NCBI GenBank assembly: GCA_964371355.1
Contig: CAYJMG010000005.1
Span: 81,610-145,609 of the forward strand
Reading direction: 5' to 3'
DNA length: 64,000 bases
From: JACRBR01 sp964371355
GTDB taxonomy: Bacteria; Chloroflexota; Dehalococcoidia; DSTF01; JACRBR01
The position numbers and the translations under genes were made by a program. The notes beneath the pieces were generated by a model. It saw only the letters and a list, made by a program, of their open reading frames with translations. It had not been told where the DNA came from and did no database searches. Positions within the stretch are counted from its first letter, which is position 1, and every line of letters starts with the position of its first letter. Of this stretch, positions 7,374 to 15,282 are shown piece after piece.

Positions 7374-10181
7374 TCAGGGCGTGCGTTCGATGTCGACGCG
7401 GATGGCGCGATCATTTGGTACGGGCTGCCACTCGTAGCCCCAGTAGCGCAGGTGGCCGTAGCCGCCGGCGAAGCCCAGCCACTTCACGAGGCCGGGCTCG
7501 ACATCCGCCGTACCGTGCCAGCCGGGGAACTGGTATGGCTCCCAGCCGTTGTACATCACCGCCAACCCCGGCGGAGTATTGGGCGACAGCCTGGCGTGCG
7601 TCTCGTAGCTGCCCACATCGTTGAAGACGCGCACGGGGTCGTCGTCGCGCACGCCGCGGCGCGCCGCGTCGGCCGGGTTCATGAAGATGAACGGGTGACC
7701 GCGGTGCGTCGCGAGCATCATGCGGTTGACCTGGTTCGTCGAGTGGCTGCTCCAGCGATTGTGTCCGCTGATGAGCGAGAGCGGGAAGTCGCCTCCCTGG
7801 GGCGGTGGTGGCTTGTGAGTGGGTAGCTGTTCGTCTGCCTCGATGAACCAGGGGTGTTCGATGTAGAACTGGGCACGCCGCGCCATCGTGGGGAACGGCT
7901 CGTTCTCCTCGACGTGGCGCCGGAAGGGCGTGAGGGTTTCGTCGGGGCGCGGGTCGGTCGCTTGTGTGAGACCGTACGGAGAGATGCCCCAGTCGATGAA
8001 GCGAACGAACCCTCGATCGCGCACATCTTGCATCGTCGTACCGGGCGCGACATTCCCCGCGACGACGGTATCAGCGAACATCTCTTCCGCCACCTGCTCC
8101 GCCCGCTCGAAGACGCCGCCCTTGCTCAGCGTCGCGCGCAGGCCGGTGATGCGCCGCGTCGCGCCCCGAGCATCGACGTAAGAGTCCATGCCGCGGACGG
8201 CGGCCCGTTCCTCGAGCTTTGCGGCCAGAGCAAGCATAATCTCGAACTCGCTCTTCGATTCGCCGGCGGGCGGCACCGCGCGGTCAGAGAATGCGATCCC
8301 CATGGAGCGAGGCATGGGCATCTGGAAGTTGGCCTTCTCATAGTGCTGCGCCGCGGGCAGGATGACGTCGGCGTGCATGGCCGTGGTGGACATCCGCCAA
8401 TCGATCGTGACTGCGAGGTCGAGCTTCGGCCAGAGACTCTTCAGCAGGTGGCGAGTGCCACCTCGCTGTCGGCGCAGAAAGTTTCCGCCGCACTCGATGA
8501 AGACACGCGGCGCGATCTCGCGTGACGGCCTCGCGGACGGCCACCATCCGGACTCCTCGGCTTCATGGACGTACTCGTCAAAGGGTCGGTGCATGGTCGG
8601 GTCGGTCCAGCGTCGCCAGCGCTCGTCGTAGCCGGCGTGGCGGTGCCAGAAGAACGCCGACGGCGACGTCCCGCCCGTTTCGGCGAGACGTTGAAAGAGC
8701 TCGACTGAGGCAATCTCGTCCGTCATCGTGGGGTCCTGGGATCTGATGGCGTCGATCATGGCTCTGCGCAAGCCGAGCACCTGCTGGGCGGCTTCGGGGC
8801 CGGGGGCGCTCTTCATCGGGAACAGGAACGCGCCGTCGAAGCCGCCAACCGCCCAGTGGTGGAAGCCCGTCCCCTTTCGGCCCCAGTTACCCGTGAGCGC
8901 CGCGACCAACGTCCACGCCCGCTGGATGAGGTCCCCGTGCAGGTACTTCCCGGACGTGAGACCCATCAGGAAGTTCGTGCGCCGCGTAGCCACCTTGCGT
9001 GCGATCTCGCGCACGAGACTCGGATGGGTTCCGCAGAGTTCGGGGGCACGTTCGGGACTGTAGGCTGCCAACCGGTCGCGCAAAGACTCGAAGACGGGAC
9101 GGACGGTCGTGTGCGTGCCATCGGCCAAGCGTACGTCGACCGCGCCGGCAAGCGCGGGCTGGACCGCGCCTGGGTCGAGAGTGCCGCGCGGAGCCTCCAC
9201 AATCGCGCCATCCCGCTCGTCCAGCCAGAAGAACTGGTCCTCTCGTCCGTCAGGCGCGAGATCGGAGGCGCGCAGGTATCGCCCGGTGTCGTCGCGGAGG
9301 AGGAGCGGGAGATCCGTCTGGCGAACGACGAAGTCGCGGTTCTCGAGTCCTTCTTCGAGGATGACGTGGCAGATCGACAGCGCTAGCGCCGCATCGCAAC
9401 CCGCCCGAACCGGGACGTACGCATCCGCATGGATGGTCGAAGGCGAGCAGTCGGGGGCGATGGTCAGGATTTCGGCGCCGCGATAGCGGGCTTCGGCGAT
9501 GAAGTGATACTGCGTGATCCAGGTGTAAACGGGGTTCGCACAGGTGATCAGGATGAGGTCAGAGTGGAACCAGTCATCGGCGCTGGCCATGGAGTTGAAC
9601 TTGCCGAACGTGAGATAGAGGCCGGGACCGAAGTCGTTGATGTTCGCGTTCACGTCGGTCTGCACGGCACCGAGCAGACCGAAGAGGGAACTCACGAGCG
9701 GACTCGCAAGGAGGCCCCCCTGCGCTGGCGTGCCCTCGTAGATGATCGAGTCGGGGCCGGACGCCTGGATGGCATCGAGGATACCGTCAGCGACGATGCC
9801 ATTGGCCTCGTCCCACGACACGCGGCGCCAGCGACCGCTTCCGCGGTCCCCGTCGCGGACGAGCGGGTAGAGCACACGCTCGGGAGCATCGAGCATCGCG
9901 CTCCATGCGACCCCCTTCTGGCAGCCGGCCGGGTTCATGTCGGGCACGCCCGGTTCGGTTGGTTCGAAGACGCCGGACTGCTCTTCGCGAACGACCCGGT
10001 CGCCTATGATGTATGCCTTGAACGGGCACGCCTCCGGATAGCAGTCGACACAGTGCGTGACGGACGCGACGCGCTCCCACGTCCACATGTGCCGATAGCG
10101 ATGCTCGCTGGGGCAAGTGGAGTTCGCCGGCACATTGCCTGCCGTGTTTGGTTGGCGGCTGAGCGCGATAGGATCAGGCAT
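7374..10181 (-). CDS. Molybdopterin oxidoreductase, type II DMSO-reductase (NarG-like) family
   Basis: 935 residues from ATG 10181, preceded by a strong GGAGGG site. A bis-molybdopterin enzyme of the NarG / ethylbenzene dehydrogenase / selenate and chlorate reductase group, which transfers oxygen atoms or hydroxylates substrates. N-terminal His43, Cys47, Cys52 and Cys87 are placed like the FS0 [4Fe-4S] ligands. INDFGPG offers the Asp expected to ligate Mo, followed by ADDWFHSDLILITC as in NarG. The C-terminal molybdopterin-binding domain follows SLISGHNRWSSHSTNQ. No twin-arginine signal is present, so it should be cytoplasmic. No NarH-like four-cluster subunit is nearby; the ferredoxin and flavoprotein downstream are the likely electron partners. 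Confidence 0.88.
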   Translation of the reverse strand: MPDPIALSRQPNTAGNVPANSTCPSEHRYRHMWTWERVASVTHCVDCYPEACPFKAYIIGDRVVREEQSGVFEPTEPGVPDMNPAGCQKGVAWSAMLDAPERVLYPLVRDGDRGSGRWRRVSWDEANGIVADGILDAIQASGPDSIIYEGTPAQGGLLASPLVSSLFGLLGAVQTDVNANINDFGPGLYLTFGKFNSMASADDWFHSDLILITCANPVYTWITQYHFIAEARYRGAEILTIAPDCSPSTIHADAYVPVRAGCDAALALSICHVILEEGLENRDFVVRQTDLPLLLRDDTGRYLRASDLAPDGREDQFFWLDERDGAIVEAPRGTLDPGAVQPALAGAVDVRLADGTHTTVRPVFESLRDRLAAYSPERAPELCGTHPSLVREIARKVATRRTNFLMGLTSGKYLHGDLIQRAWTLVAALTGNWGRKGTGFHHWAVGGFDGAFLFPMKSAPGPEAAQQVLGLRRAMIDAIRSQDPTMTDEIASVELFQRLAETGGTSPSAFFWHRHAGYDERWRRWTDPTMHRPFDEYVHEAEESGWWPSARPSREIAPRVFIECGGNFLRRQRGGTRHLLKSLWPKLDLAVTIDWRMSTTAMHADVILPAAQHYEKANFQMPMPRSMGIAFSDRAVPPAGESKSEFEIMLALAAKLEERAAVRGMDSYVDARGATRRITGLRATLSKGGVFERAEQVAEEMFADTVVAGNVAPGTTMQDVRDRGFVRFIDWGISPYGLTQATDPRPDETLTPFRRHVEENEPFPTMARRAQFYIEHPWFIEADEQLPTHKPPPPQGGDFPLSLISGHNRWSSHSTNQVNRMMLATHRGHPFIFMNPADAARRGVRDDDPVRVFNDVGSYETHARLSPNTPPGLAVMYNGWEPYQFPGWHGTADVEPGLVKWLGFAGGYGHLRYWGYEWQPVPNDRAIRVDIERTP

Positions 10182-10275
10182 GATTACCCTCCATCCCGGT
10201 AAAGCTGTCGAGCGTTCGTGCGACTCTCCACCGTTGGTCCGTCGATGCGATGGCGCGGCGCCGTCGTACGCGCGC

Positions 10276-11253
10276 TCATCGTGCGACCTCCGGCGTTCGG
10301 GATCTGGCGAGGACGAGCAGGAACTCGTACACAAGGTTCGCCGCCAGAAGGGCGGTGATCTCCGAGACGTCGTACGCCGGCGCGACTTCTACCAGATCGA
10401 AGCCGATGAGTCGCAGGCCTTCTAGGCCGCGCACCATTTCCAGCATCTCGCGGCTGGTCAGCCCGGCGACCTCGGGCGTGCCGGTTCCAGGAGCAAAGGC
10501 CGGGTCCACGCAGTCGATGTCCAGCGACACGTAGCAGGGACGCGTGGCGAGTTTTCGTATCTCCTTGAGGGCGCCCGCACTGCCGGCTCGAGCGAATTCA
10601 TCGGCGGTAATGATGCGCATGCCATCGGCGCCCGCCAGCCCGAGGTGAAACATCGTGGCCGACAGGGAGCCGCGAATGCCGATCTGCAACGACGCCGCCG
10701 GATCGATGAGGCCCTCTTCGACGGCGAGCCGGAACTGGGTGCCGTGGTGGTAGGGGCGTTCGGTCTCGGAGGGCCAGGTGTCGAAATGCGCGTCGAAGTG
10801 CACGAGCGACAGCGGTCCGTGTTTCCGGGCAAGCGCCCGTAGCGCCGGCAGCGCAACGGAGTGGTCGCCGCCGAGAGAAACCGGGAATACGCCAGCTTCC
10901 ACGATGGGCGTGAGCGCGTCCTCGAACCGTTTGAGCGACTGGTCGATGTAACCGGGGTACGTCTCGATGTCGCCGTAATCGATCACGCGCAGGCGGTCGA
11001 ATGGCGGGAACAGGAAACCCTCCCGGAGGCCGTGGGGAAGGAGGTGCATGGAAGCATTCCGGATGGCGAGGGGACCATATCGCGCCCCGGGGCGGCCCGT
11101 GCAGCCGATGTCCTGCGGCAGTCCGACGATCGCAACATCGGCGCGGGTCAGATCCCGCGTGGCCGGAACGCGCATCAGCGTGCACGGGCTTCCGGGCGAA
11201 AGGCCGAACTCGGAGCCGTGCTGCCAGTCCGCAGGCATCAGGCGCTCGCTCAT
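10276..11253 (-). CDS. Ureohydrolase (arginase/agmatinase family)
   Basis: 325 residues. Hydrolyses a guanidino or formimino group, releasing urea or formamide. All metal-binding motifs of the family are present: GGDHS, DAHFD and SLDIDCVDPAFAPGTGTPE, plus a His-rich YHHGTQF loop that helps set substrate choice. They bind a dinuclear Mn or Ni centre. The start overlaps the TetR stop by four bases (ATGA), so it is translationally coupled to its regulator. The exact substrate (agmatine, guanidinobutyrate, guanidine or another) cannot be read from sequence. Presence in a molybdoenzyme operon suggests a nitrogenous compound rather than routine arginine breakdown. Confidence 0.9.
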   Translation of the reverse strand: MSERLMPADWQHGSEFGLSPGSPCTLMRVPATRDLTRADVAIVGLPQDIGCTGRPGARYGPLAIRNASMHLLPHGLREGFLFPPFDRLRVIDYGDIETYPGYIDQSLKRFEDALTPIVEAGVFPVSLGGDHSVALPALRALARKHGPLSLVHFDAHFDTWPSETERPYHHGTQFRLAVEEGLIDPAASLQIGIRGSLSATMFHLGLAGADGMRIITADEFARAGSAGALKEIRKLATRPCYVSLDIDCVDPAFAPGTGTPEVAGLTSREMLEMVRGLEGLRLIGFDLVEVAPAYDVSEITALLAANLVYEFLLVLARSRTPEVAR

Positions 11254-11867
11254 GGACCGGACTCCTCGCTATGCCTGTATCGATACACGCGCTTCGCAAA
11301 CTCATCCGCGAACGTCTCGAACGCCGCCTGCAGCCGCGGCAGGTCACGCGTAGCAAGCAGATCCAGTTCAAGACCGCGGATGTTCGCGACGATGTATGTC
11401 GAAAGCTCAGCCAATGAGCCTTCGGGCACGCCCGCCCGGCGCAGGCCCGCCACGGAGAATCGAATCCAGTCGAGAGAGTCGCGCGTTAGGAAGTCACGGT
11501 ACGCGGGGTCGTGCAAAGCGAGGCCGTATACCTGATACACAAGCTTCACGTACGCCTCATTCGTGGGCTTGGTCGTCCATTCCCAGTACCACCGCAGCAG
11601 CTCGTCCTGAGACGGGCTTGCTTCAGTCAGGTCTTGCTGGCGGCGGGTGCGGGCGGACTCGAGCGCCTCGAGGATGAGCCGCTCCTTGCTGCCAAAGTAG
11701 TAGATGAGCATTCGCGCGCTGGTCCCCAGTTCGGCGGCCAGCGGCCGGAGAGAAAGGTCGAGCAGGCCATGCTCCAGCACGTAATCAGTGATGGCGTTCA
11801 GGAGCTGTGACCTGCGACCGGTCTCCGGACCCGCGGCTTCGGCACTGAGCGAGGCGCTCTGTAACAT
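11250..11867 (-). CDS. TetR family transcriptional regulator
   Basis: 205 residues. The N-terminal helix-turn-helix spans about residues 20-65 (LLDLSLRPLAAELGTSARMLIYYFGSKERLI), with the usual YYFGSKE signature. The C-terminal helical domain would bind a ligand and dimerise. It is the first gene of the minus-strand redox operon and overlaps the ureohydrolase start by four bases. A perfect palindrome (11860-11874) covers its start codon and a promoter lies just upstream, which points to autoregulation of the whole operon with release by a substrate. Confidence 0.93.
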   Translation of the reverse strand: MLQSASLSAEAAGPETGRRSQLLNAITDYVLEHGLLDLSLRPLAAELGTSARMLIYYFGSKERLILEALESARTRRQQDLTEASPSQDELLRWYWEWTTKPTNEAYVKLVYQVYGLALHDPAYRDFLTRDSLDWIRFSVAGLRRAGVPEGSLAELSTYIVANIRGLELDLLATRDLPRLQAAFETFADEFAKRVYRYRHSEESGP

Positions 11868-11874
11868 TGTTACA
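11860..11874. promoter_or_regulatory. TetR operator candidate
   Basis: TGTAACATTGTTACA is a perfect 15-base palindrome (TGTAAC-ATT-GTTACA). It spans the TetR start codon and sits just downstream of the predicted transcription start near 11880, a normal place for an autorepressing TetR protein to block transcription. Confidence 0.7.
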
Positions 11875-11886
11875 ACTCCAGAGCCA

Positions 11887-11916
11887 ACGCTATCGGCGGG
11901 CGGAGCGAAGGGTCAA
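11887..11916 (-). promoter_or_regulatory. Promoter of the tetR-ureohydrolase-molybdoenzyme operon
   Basis: On the minus strand TTGACC (11916-11911), an 18-base spacer and TAGCGT (11892-11887). The expected start near 11880 places the palindrome 11860-11874 in the first bases of the transcript. The rest of 11917-12086 shows no gene I can support. Confidence 0.5.
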
Positions 11917-12086
11917 GAGTCCTATGGCCCGGGGCCGTCCATGCCATCGCAGGCTGCTGCCGAGTCCACACTTCGTCGCGTTGTACGACATGAAAGCAGG
12001 GGCCCCCGACTGCGCGGCGGGCTTGAGCGGGCCTGTTTGTTGGGTTATGTCACTTTACAGCGCGATAAGCCTGGGGGCGGGCGCCA

Positions 12087-12326
12087 CTATTTCCTCCACG
12101 ATCTGCAGCGGTTCATTTGCCATCGGTGTGCAGCTTGACGAAAGAAGATGCGGCCGGCATATGTCTTCGCTGTCCGCTCGATCACGGGCGCGAGGGCCTT
12201 GCAGGGCCCACACCCGTCGGCGTAGAAGTCGACGAAGGCAAGGTAGTGCTGGGCCAGGACGGCGGCGAACGTGTCGTCGTAGGGTTCCTCCACCAGCTTG
12301 CTCAAGGGGCCTCCTCTGGTTGCCAT
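12087..12326 (-). pseudogene. Broken thioredoxin-like gene
   Basis: Reads as a thioredoxin N-terminal half (LSKLVEEPYDDTF, then FVDFYADGCGPCKALAPVIERTAKTYAGRIFF) with the CGPC active site. After IFF the frame is lost. Removing one T from a TTT and one A from an AAA downstream restores FVKLHTDGNEPLQIVEEI. Even then the cis-Pro region and the C-terminal half of thioredoxin are absent. It starts at ATG 12326 or at a TTG overlapping the DUF3179 stop (TTGA). The frameshifts could be real decay or indel errors, but the missing second half suggests decay. Confidence 0.65.
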
Positions 12327-13477
12327 ACTCGTGTCCCGGGCTTGAACACCGCCCAGGCAAACCAGAAGTGGTTGCCGTGAACGACCGGTTCGAGCTGCGT
12401 GTCCTTGAGTGGACCATCGTTTGCCCTGCCGGTGATGCTCCACGTGCTGCCCGTCTCCAGATCGCGGAAGCCGCCAGGCGCGGACTCGAACGTGAGCAGT
12501 CCTTCCTTGACCGAGCGTCGGAACACGACGCCCTGGCCGACGTCCCTCGAGTCGGCAATGGCGGAGCGATCAAGGGGCGACGCGACGCCGGGGCGATAGA
12601 ACACGACTATCGGCTGGCCGCTGATGGCGTCGTTCACGACCGGATGTCCGAGCAGCCGGCTGAAGGGGTAGGCGACGGCTTCTGTCCCGATTTCCACGGC
12701 GACCACCCGGTCGACGGCGTCGAGCCGCTGGTCGACGTCTCCGTCGAAGAGGAAGGGGGTATTACCTGCAGTGTCGTACCCGGAGTACGGGCTACGGCCA
12801 TAGCTCCGGTCGAAGCCGGTTTCGCGGGAAAGGACAAGGCCATCGGGGTAGGCGTGCTTGAACTCGCCGAAGGCGATGGTGGAGGCGGGTATCACATCGA
12901 GCACGGTGCCGGTGTATTCGCCGACGAGCGCCTCGCCCGTAACCTGCTGCCACCAGGACTCCGTCTGTCGGTCGAACATCACCAGGTCGCTGTTGCGGAG
13001 GAAGCCCGATACGCCGAAGTCGAGCACGTCGGCGCCGACGGTACGGTCGAAGACGAGGGAGGAGTTGCAGAGCGGACAGTAGGTGATGGCGACGGGCCTT
13101 CCGGCGATGACGTCGTTCACGATCTCGTGCCAGATGAGGATCTGCAGCGGGTATGCACGAGCTTCGCCGTCCACCTCCACCGCGAGGACTGGATCCACTT
13201 CAGAGAGGAAGTCCGCTTCTTCCGTGCCGATGACCAGCGGGTCGTCGATCGCGGGGATGCCGTCTTTGCCCGGGCCGCCGCTTCGGAACTCGTTGGCCGG
13301 CACCGATGCGCCCGTGAAGTCCGTGCCCCAGCCCGGGGCGAGGGAGCGGAACGCACCGGCCTCGGGCGCTTCTGGTATCGCGGGTGTTGCGCCACGCGTG
13401 CGTGGTTCGCTATCGCCGCAGGCTATCAACAGCGCTCCGAGCAGGATCGCGACGCTGAGCCTCCACTGCCTTGGCAC
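12302..13477 (-). CDS. DUF3179 domain lipoprotein
   Basis: 391 residues from GTG 13477. The signal peptide ends in a lipobox (ALLIACG), so it is an extracytoplasmic lipoprotein. The DUF3179 body includes the hallmark TYCPLCNSSLVFDR, with a CxxC that could bind metal or form a disulfide, and HEIVNDVIAGRPVAI. The function of the domain is not established as far as I know. It follows tlpA by 15 bases and precedes the broken thioredoxin, so it belongs to a thiol-redox transcription unit, and its CPLC motif may be a substrate of that machinery. Confidence 0.85.
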   Translation of the reverse strand: MPRQWRLSVAILLGALLIACGDSEPRTRGATPAIPEAPEAGAFRSLAPGWGTDFTGASVPANEFRSGGPGKDGIPAIDDPLVIGTEEADFLSEVDPVLAVEVDGEARAYPLQILIWHEIVNDVIAGRPVAITYCPLCNSSLVFDRTVGADVLDFGVSGFLRNSDLVMFDRQTESWWQQVTGEALVGEYTGTVLDVIPASTIAFGEFKHAYPDGLVLSRETGFDRSYGRSPYSGYDTAGNTPFLFDGDVDQRLDAVDRVVAVEIGTEAVAYPFSRLLGHPVVNDAISGQPIVVFYRPGVASPLDRSAIADSRDVGQGVVFRRSVKEGLLTFESAPGGFRDLETGSTWSITGRANDGPLKDTQLEPVVHGNHFWFAWAVFKPGTRVWQPEEAP

Positions 13478-13492
13478 CGCTACGTCACGTCC

Positions 13493-14170
13493 TTAGCTAC
13501 CGGAGCGCTCGGCCGACTGCGCGGCGACGCGCGTTTCGTCGAGGAGCTGTTGCATCTCTTCGAAACGCATGCCGCCGTGCTTCACGACTCGGACGATGCC
13601 GTTGGCGTCGATGAAGAAGCTGTGAGGCAGGCCGCTCGGAAGCTTGTAGGCGTTGCTGACAGCTTCATCGGTGTCGAGCACGAACTGGAGCGCGGTGAGG
13701 CTCCGAGCATCGGACCACGAGCGCGCCTGTCCCCTGCCCTCCGCCTGGTTCACAGCGAGCACGACGAGGTCATCCGGATTCTCCTCCGCGAGGCGCTGCA
13801 TGTCGGGCATCTCCGCCTCGCAGGTCGTGCACCAGGTCGCCCAGAAATTGATCAGTACCGTCTTGCCCTTGTAGTCGGACAGCCGGACGGCCCGACCTTG
13901 GTAATCGGCGAGGACGAAGTTGGGAGCGGGTCGACGCTCGCGCGGTGCAGCGCCTTCGGTCGCTATGACGCCGGTGTCTACCTTGCTGCCGTCCGCGTCG
14001 GTCGCGGTCGGTGTGGAGAACGGGTCGGCGAAGTAGACGAACAGCGCCGCGATGACGACGAGGGAACCAGTGAGCCACAGCCAGCCCTGGTGCCGGCGGA
14101 GCGTGCGCTTGAAGCGGATCCGCAGGCCGGGGCGGGGCTTGGAGGGCTTCTTCCTGCGTGGTGTGGTCAT
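13493..14170 (-). CDS. TlpA/ResA-type membrane-anchored thiol-disulfide oxidoreductase
   Basis: 225 residues. A basic N-terminus and one membrane segment (about 30-48) anchor an extracytoplasmic thioredoxin fold. The active site is WATWCTTCEAEMP (Cys114, Cys117), and SGLPHSFFID carries the cis-Pro. The family reduces disulfides outside the membrane, for example in apocytochrome c, using electrons from CcdA, and ccdA lies 1.1 kb away. It is divergent from the small thioredoxin-like and CRP/FNR genes, and the 109-base gap holds a perfect CRP-type palindrome. Confidence 0.92.
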   Translation of the reverse strand: MTTPRRKKPSKPRPGLRIRFKRTLRRHQGWLWLTGSLVVIAALFVYFADPFSTPTATDADGSKVDTGVIATEGAAPRERRPAPNFVLADYQGRAVRLSDYKGKTVLINFWATWCTTCEAEMPDMQRLAEENPDDLVVLAVNQAEGRGQARSWSDARSLTALQFVLDTDEAVSNAYKLPSGLPHSFFIDANGIVRVVKHGGMRFEEMQQLLDETRVAAQSAERSGS

Positions 14171-14224
14171 GGCTGGTCGTCACTCCCTCCGAAGCTGCGC
14201 CACATTGTCGAACGCCACGGATGG

Positions 14225-14252
14225 GCGTTCTGTGATCGTCGTCACAGAACGC
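14225..14252. promoter_or_regulatory. CRP/FNR-type operator between divergent tlpA and grx-crp
   Basis: A perfect 11-base inverted repeat (GCGTTCTGTGA / TCACAGAACGC) with six bases between. Its core TGTGA-N6-TCACA (14231-14246) is identical to the classic CRP consensus; it can also be read as GTGAT-N4-GTCAC. It lies 54 bases from the tlpA start and 27 from the small thioredoxin-like gene, whose operon encodes a CRP/FNR regulator. Confidence 0.75.
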
Positions 14253-14279
14253 GGGCGATGTTGGAGCGAGAATCGCCGC

Positions 14280-14540
14280 ATGAGTCTGCTTCAGGTGTAC
14301 GTGTCCGCGGAGTGCGAGACGTGTCTCCGGGCGCGGGAAATCGGCGAGGCGTTGCTGGGCGCGTATCCGGGGATATCGGTGGAGGTCGTGGACGTCGGGC
14401 GGGTCGAGGCGGGGGCGGTGCCGGACGCGGTGATTGCGGTCCCGACCTACCTGCTCGATGGCGTCGTCGTCTCTCTCGGCAACCCGAACCTTGCCTCGTT
14501 CAGGGAGAAGCTCGCCGCCGTCGCCCTGGGACAAGGTTGA
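14280..14540 (+). CDS. Small thioredoxin/glutaredoxin-like protein
   Basis: 86 residues. The fold is suggested by LLQVYVSAECETCLRAREI, with a CETC redox pair near the N-terminus, and by AVIAVPTYLLDGVVVSLGNP, the cis-Pro strand of thioredoxin-like proteins. It resembles the small thioredoxin-like proteins that transfer reducing equivalents in the cytosol. The stop is four bases before the CRP/FNR gene, so the two are co-transcribed. ATG 14280 is preferred to the much longer frame open from 14052, because the extra residues overlap the operator and tlpA. Confidence 0.8.
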   Translation: MSLLQVYVSAECETCLRAREIGEALLGAYPGISVEVVDVGRVEAGAVPDAVIAVPTYLLDGVVVSLGNPNLASFREKLAAVALGQG

Positions 14541-14544
14541 TACC

Positions 14545-15276
14545 ATGCCGACGATGAGGCTCCTGAACCGACTTGGCCGCCGGAACCGATCGCAGCCACC
14601 AACGGCCGCCCCCGGCACGAAGATCGGATACCTGACGCACAACGACCTCTTCCGGGGTCTGGACGACGACGATATGCGCGAGATAGACCGCATGACGACG
14701 ATGACAACCTGCAAGGCGGGACGGGTGTTCTATACCCCGGCCGAATCCGGTGAGGTGCTGTTCGTGCTAAAGCGGGGGAGCGTGCAGCTCTACCGCATCG
14801 CGGCGGACGGGAAGCGGCTCGTCATCGGCACGCTGGGCGAAGGCGCAGTGTTCGGGGAGATGGGCCTGGTCGGACAGGGGATGTACGACACGTTCGCCGA
14901 GGCCTCGGAAGACTGTACGTTGTGCGTGATGTCCCGAGTCGACGTCGAAAGGCTCGTAGCGACGAAGCCGGGATTCGCGATCGCGATGATGGAGACGCTG
15001 GGCCGGAGACTGCAGGACGTGGAGGCGACGTTCGAGCAGTTCGCATTCCGCAACGTGCCGGCACGGATCGCCTCGCTGCTGTTGTCCGTCAGCGACGCGG
15101 AGGGGAACGTGACGGGCCTTTCGCACCAGGATCTCGCCGAGCGCGTGGGCACGCATCGAGAGACGGTCACACGTGCGCTCAACGAGTTCCGCGCTGCCGG
15201 CGCGATCGAGCTGGGCCGGGCGCGGATCAAGATCCTTGACCGGGCACCGCTTGTCGCCTTGAGCGAAGGCGAGTAG
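14545..15276 (+). CDS. CRP/FNR family transcriptional regulator
   Basis: 243 residues. An N-terminal cyclic-nucleotide-binding-like beta-roll (about 35-150: VLFVLKRGSVQLYRIAADGKRLVIGTLGEGAVFGEMGLVG), a dimer helix and a C-terminal HTH_Crp winged helix (LSHQDLAERVGTHRETVTRALNEFRAAGAI). No N-terminal FNR iron-sulfur cysteine cluster is seen, so it is more CRP-like in its sensor half. It is co-transcribed with the small thioredoxin-like gene. A perfect CRP-type site upstream and two further GTGAT-N4-ATCAC sites nearby make it the likely regulator of this redox region. Confidence 0.92.
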   Translation: MPTMRLLNRLGRRNRSQPPTAAPGTKIGYLTHNDLFRGLDDDDMREIDRMTTMTTCKAGRVFYTPAESGEVLFVLKRGSVQLYRIAADGKRLVIGTLGEGAVFGEMGLVGQGMYDTFAEASEDCTLCVMSRVDVERLVATKPGFAIAMMETLGRRLQDVEATFEQFAFRNVPARIASLLLSVSDAEGNVTGLSHQDLAERVGTHRETVTRALNEFRAAGAIELGRARIKILDRAPLVALSEGE

Positions 15277-15282
15277 CAGCAT

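Noticed and set aside
11867..14557. 896-codon open frame on the plus strand
   Set aside because: It is antisense to tlpA, DUF3179 and the thioredoxin remnant, which have clear motifs; long open shadows are expected at this GC content.
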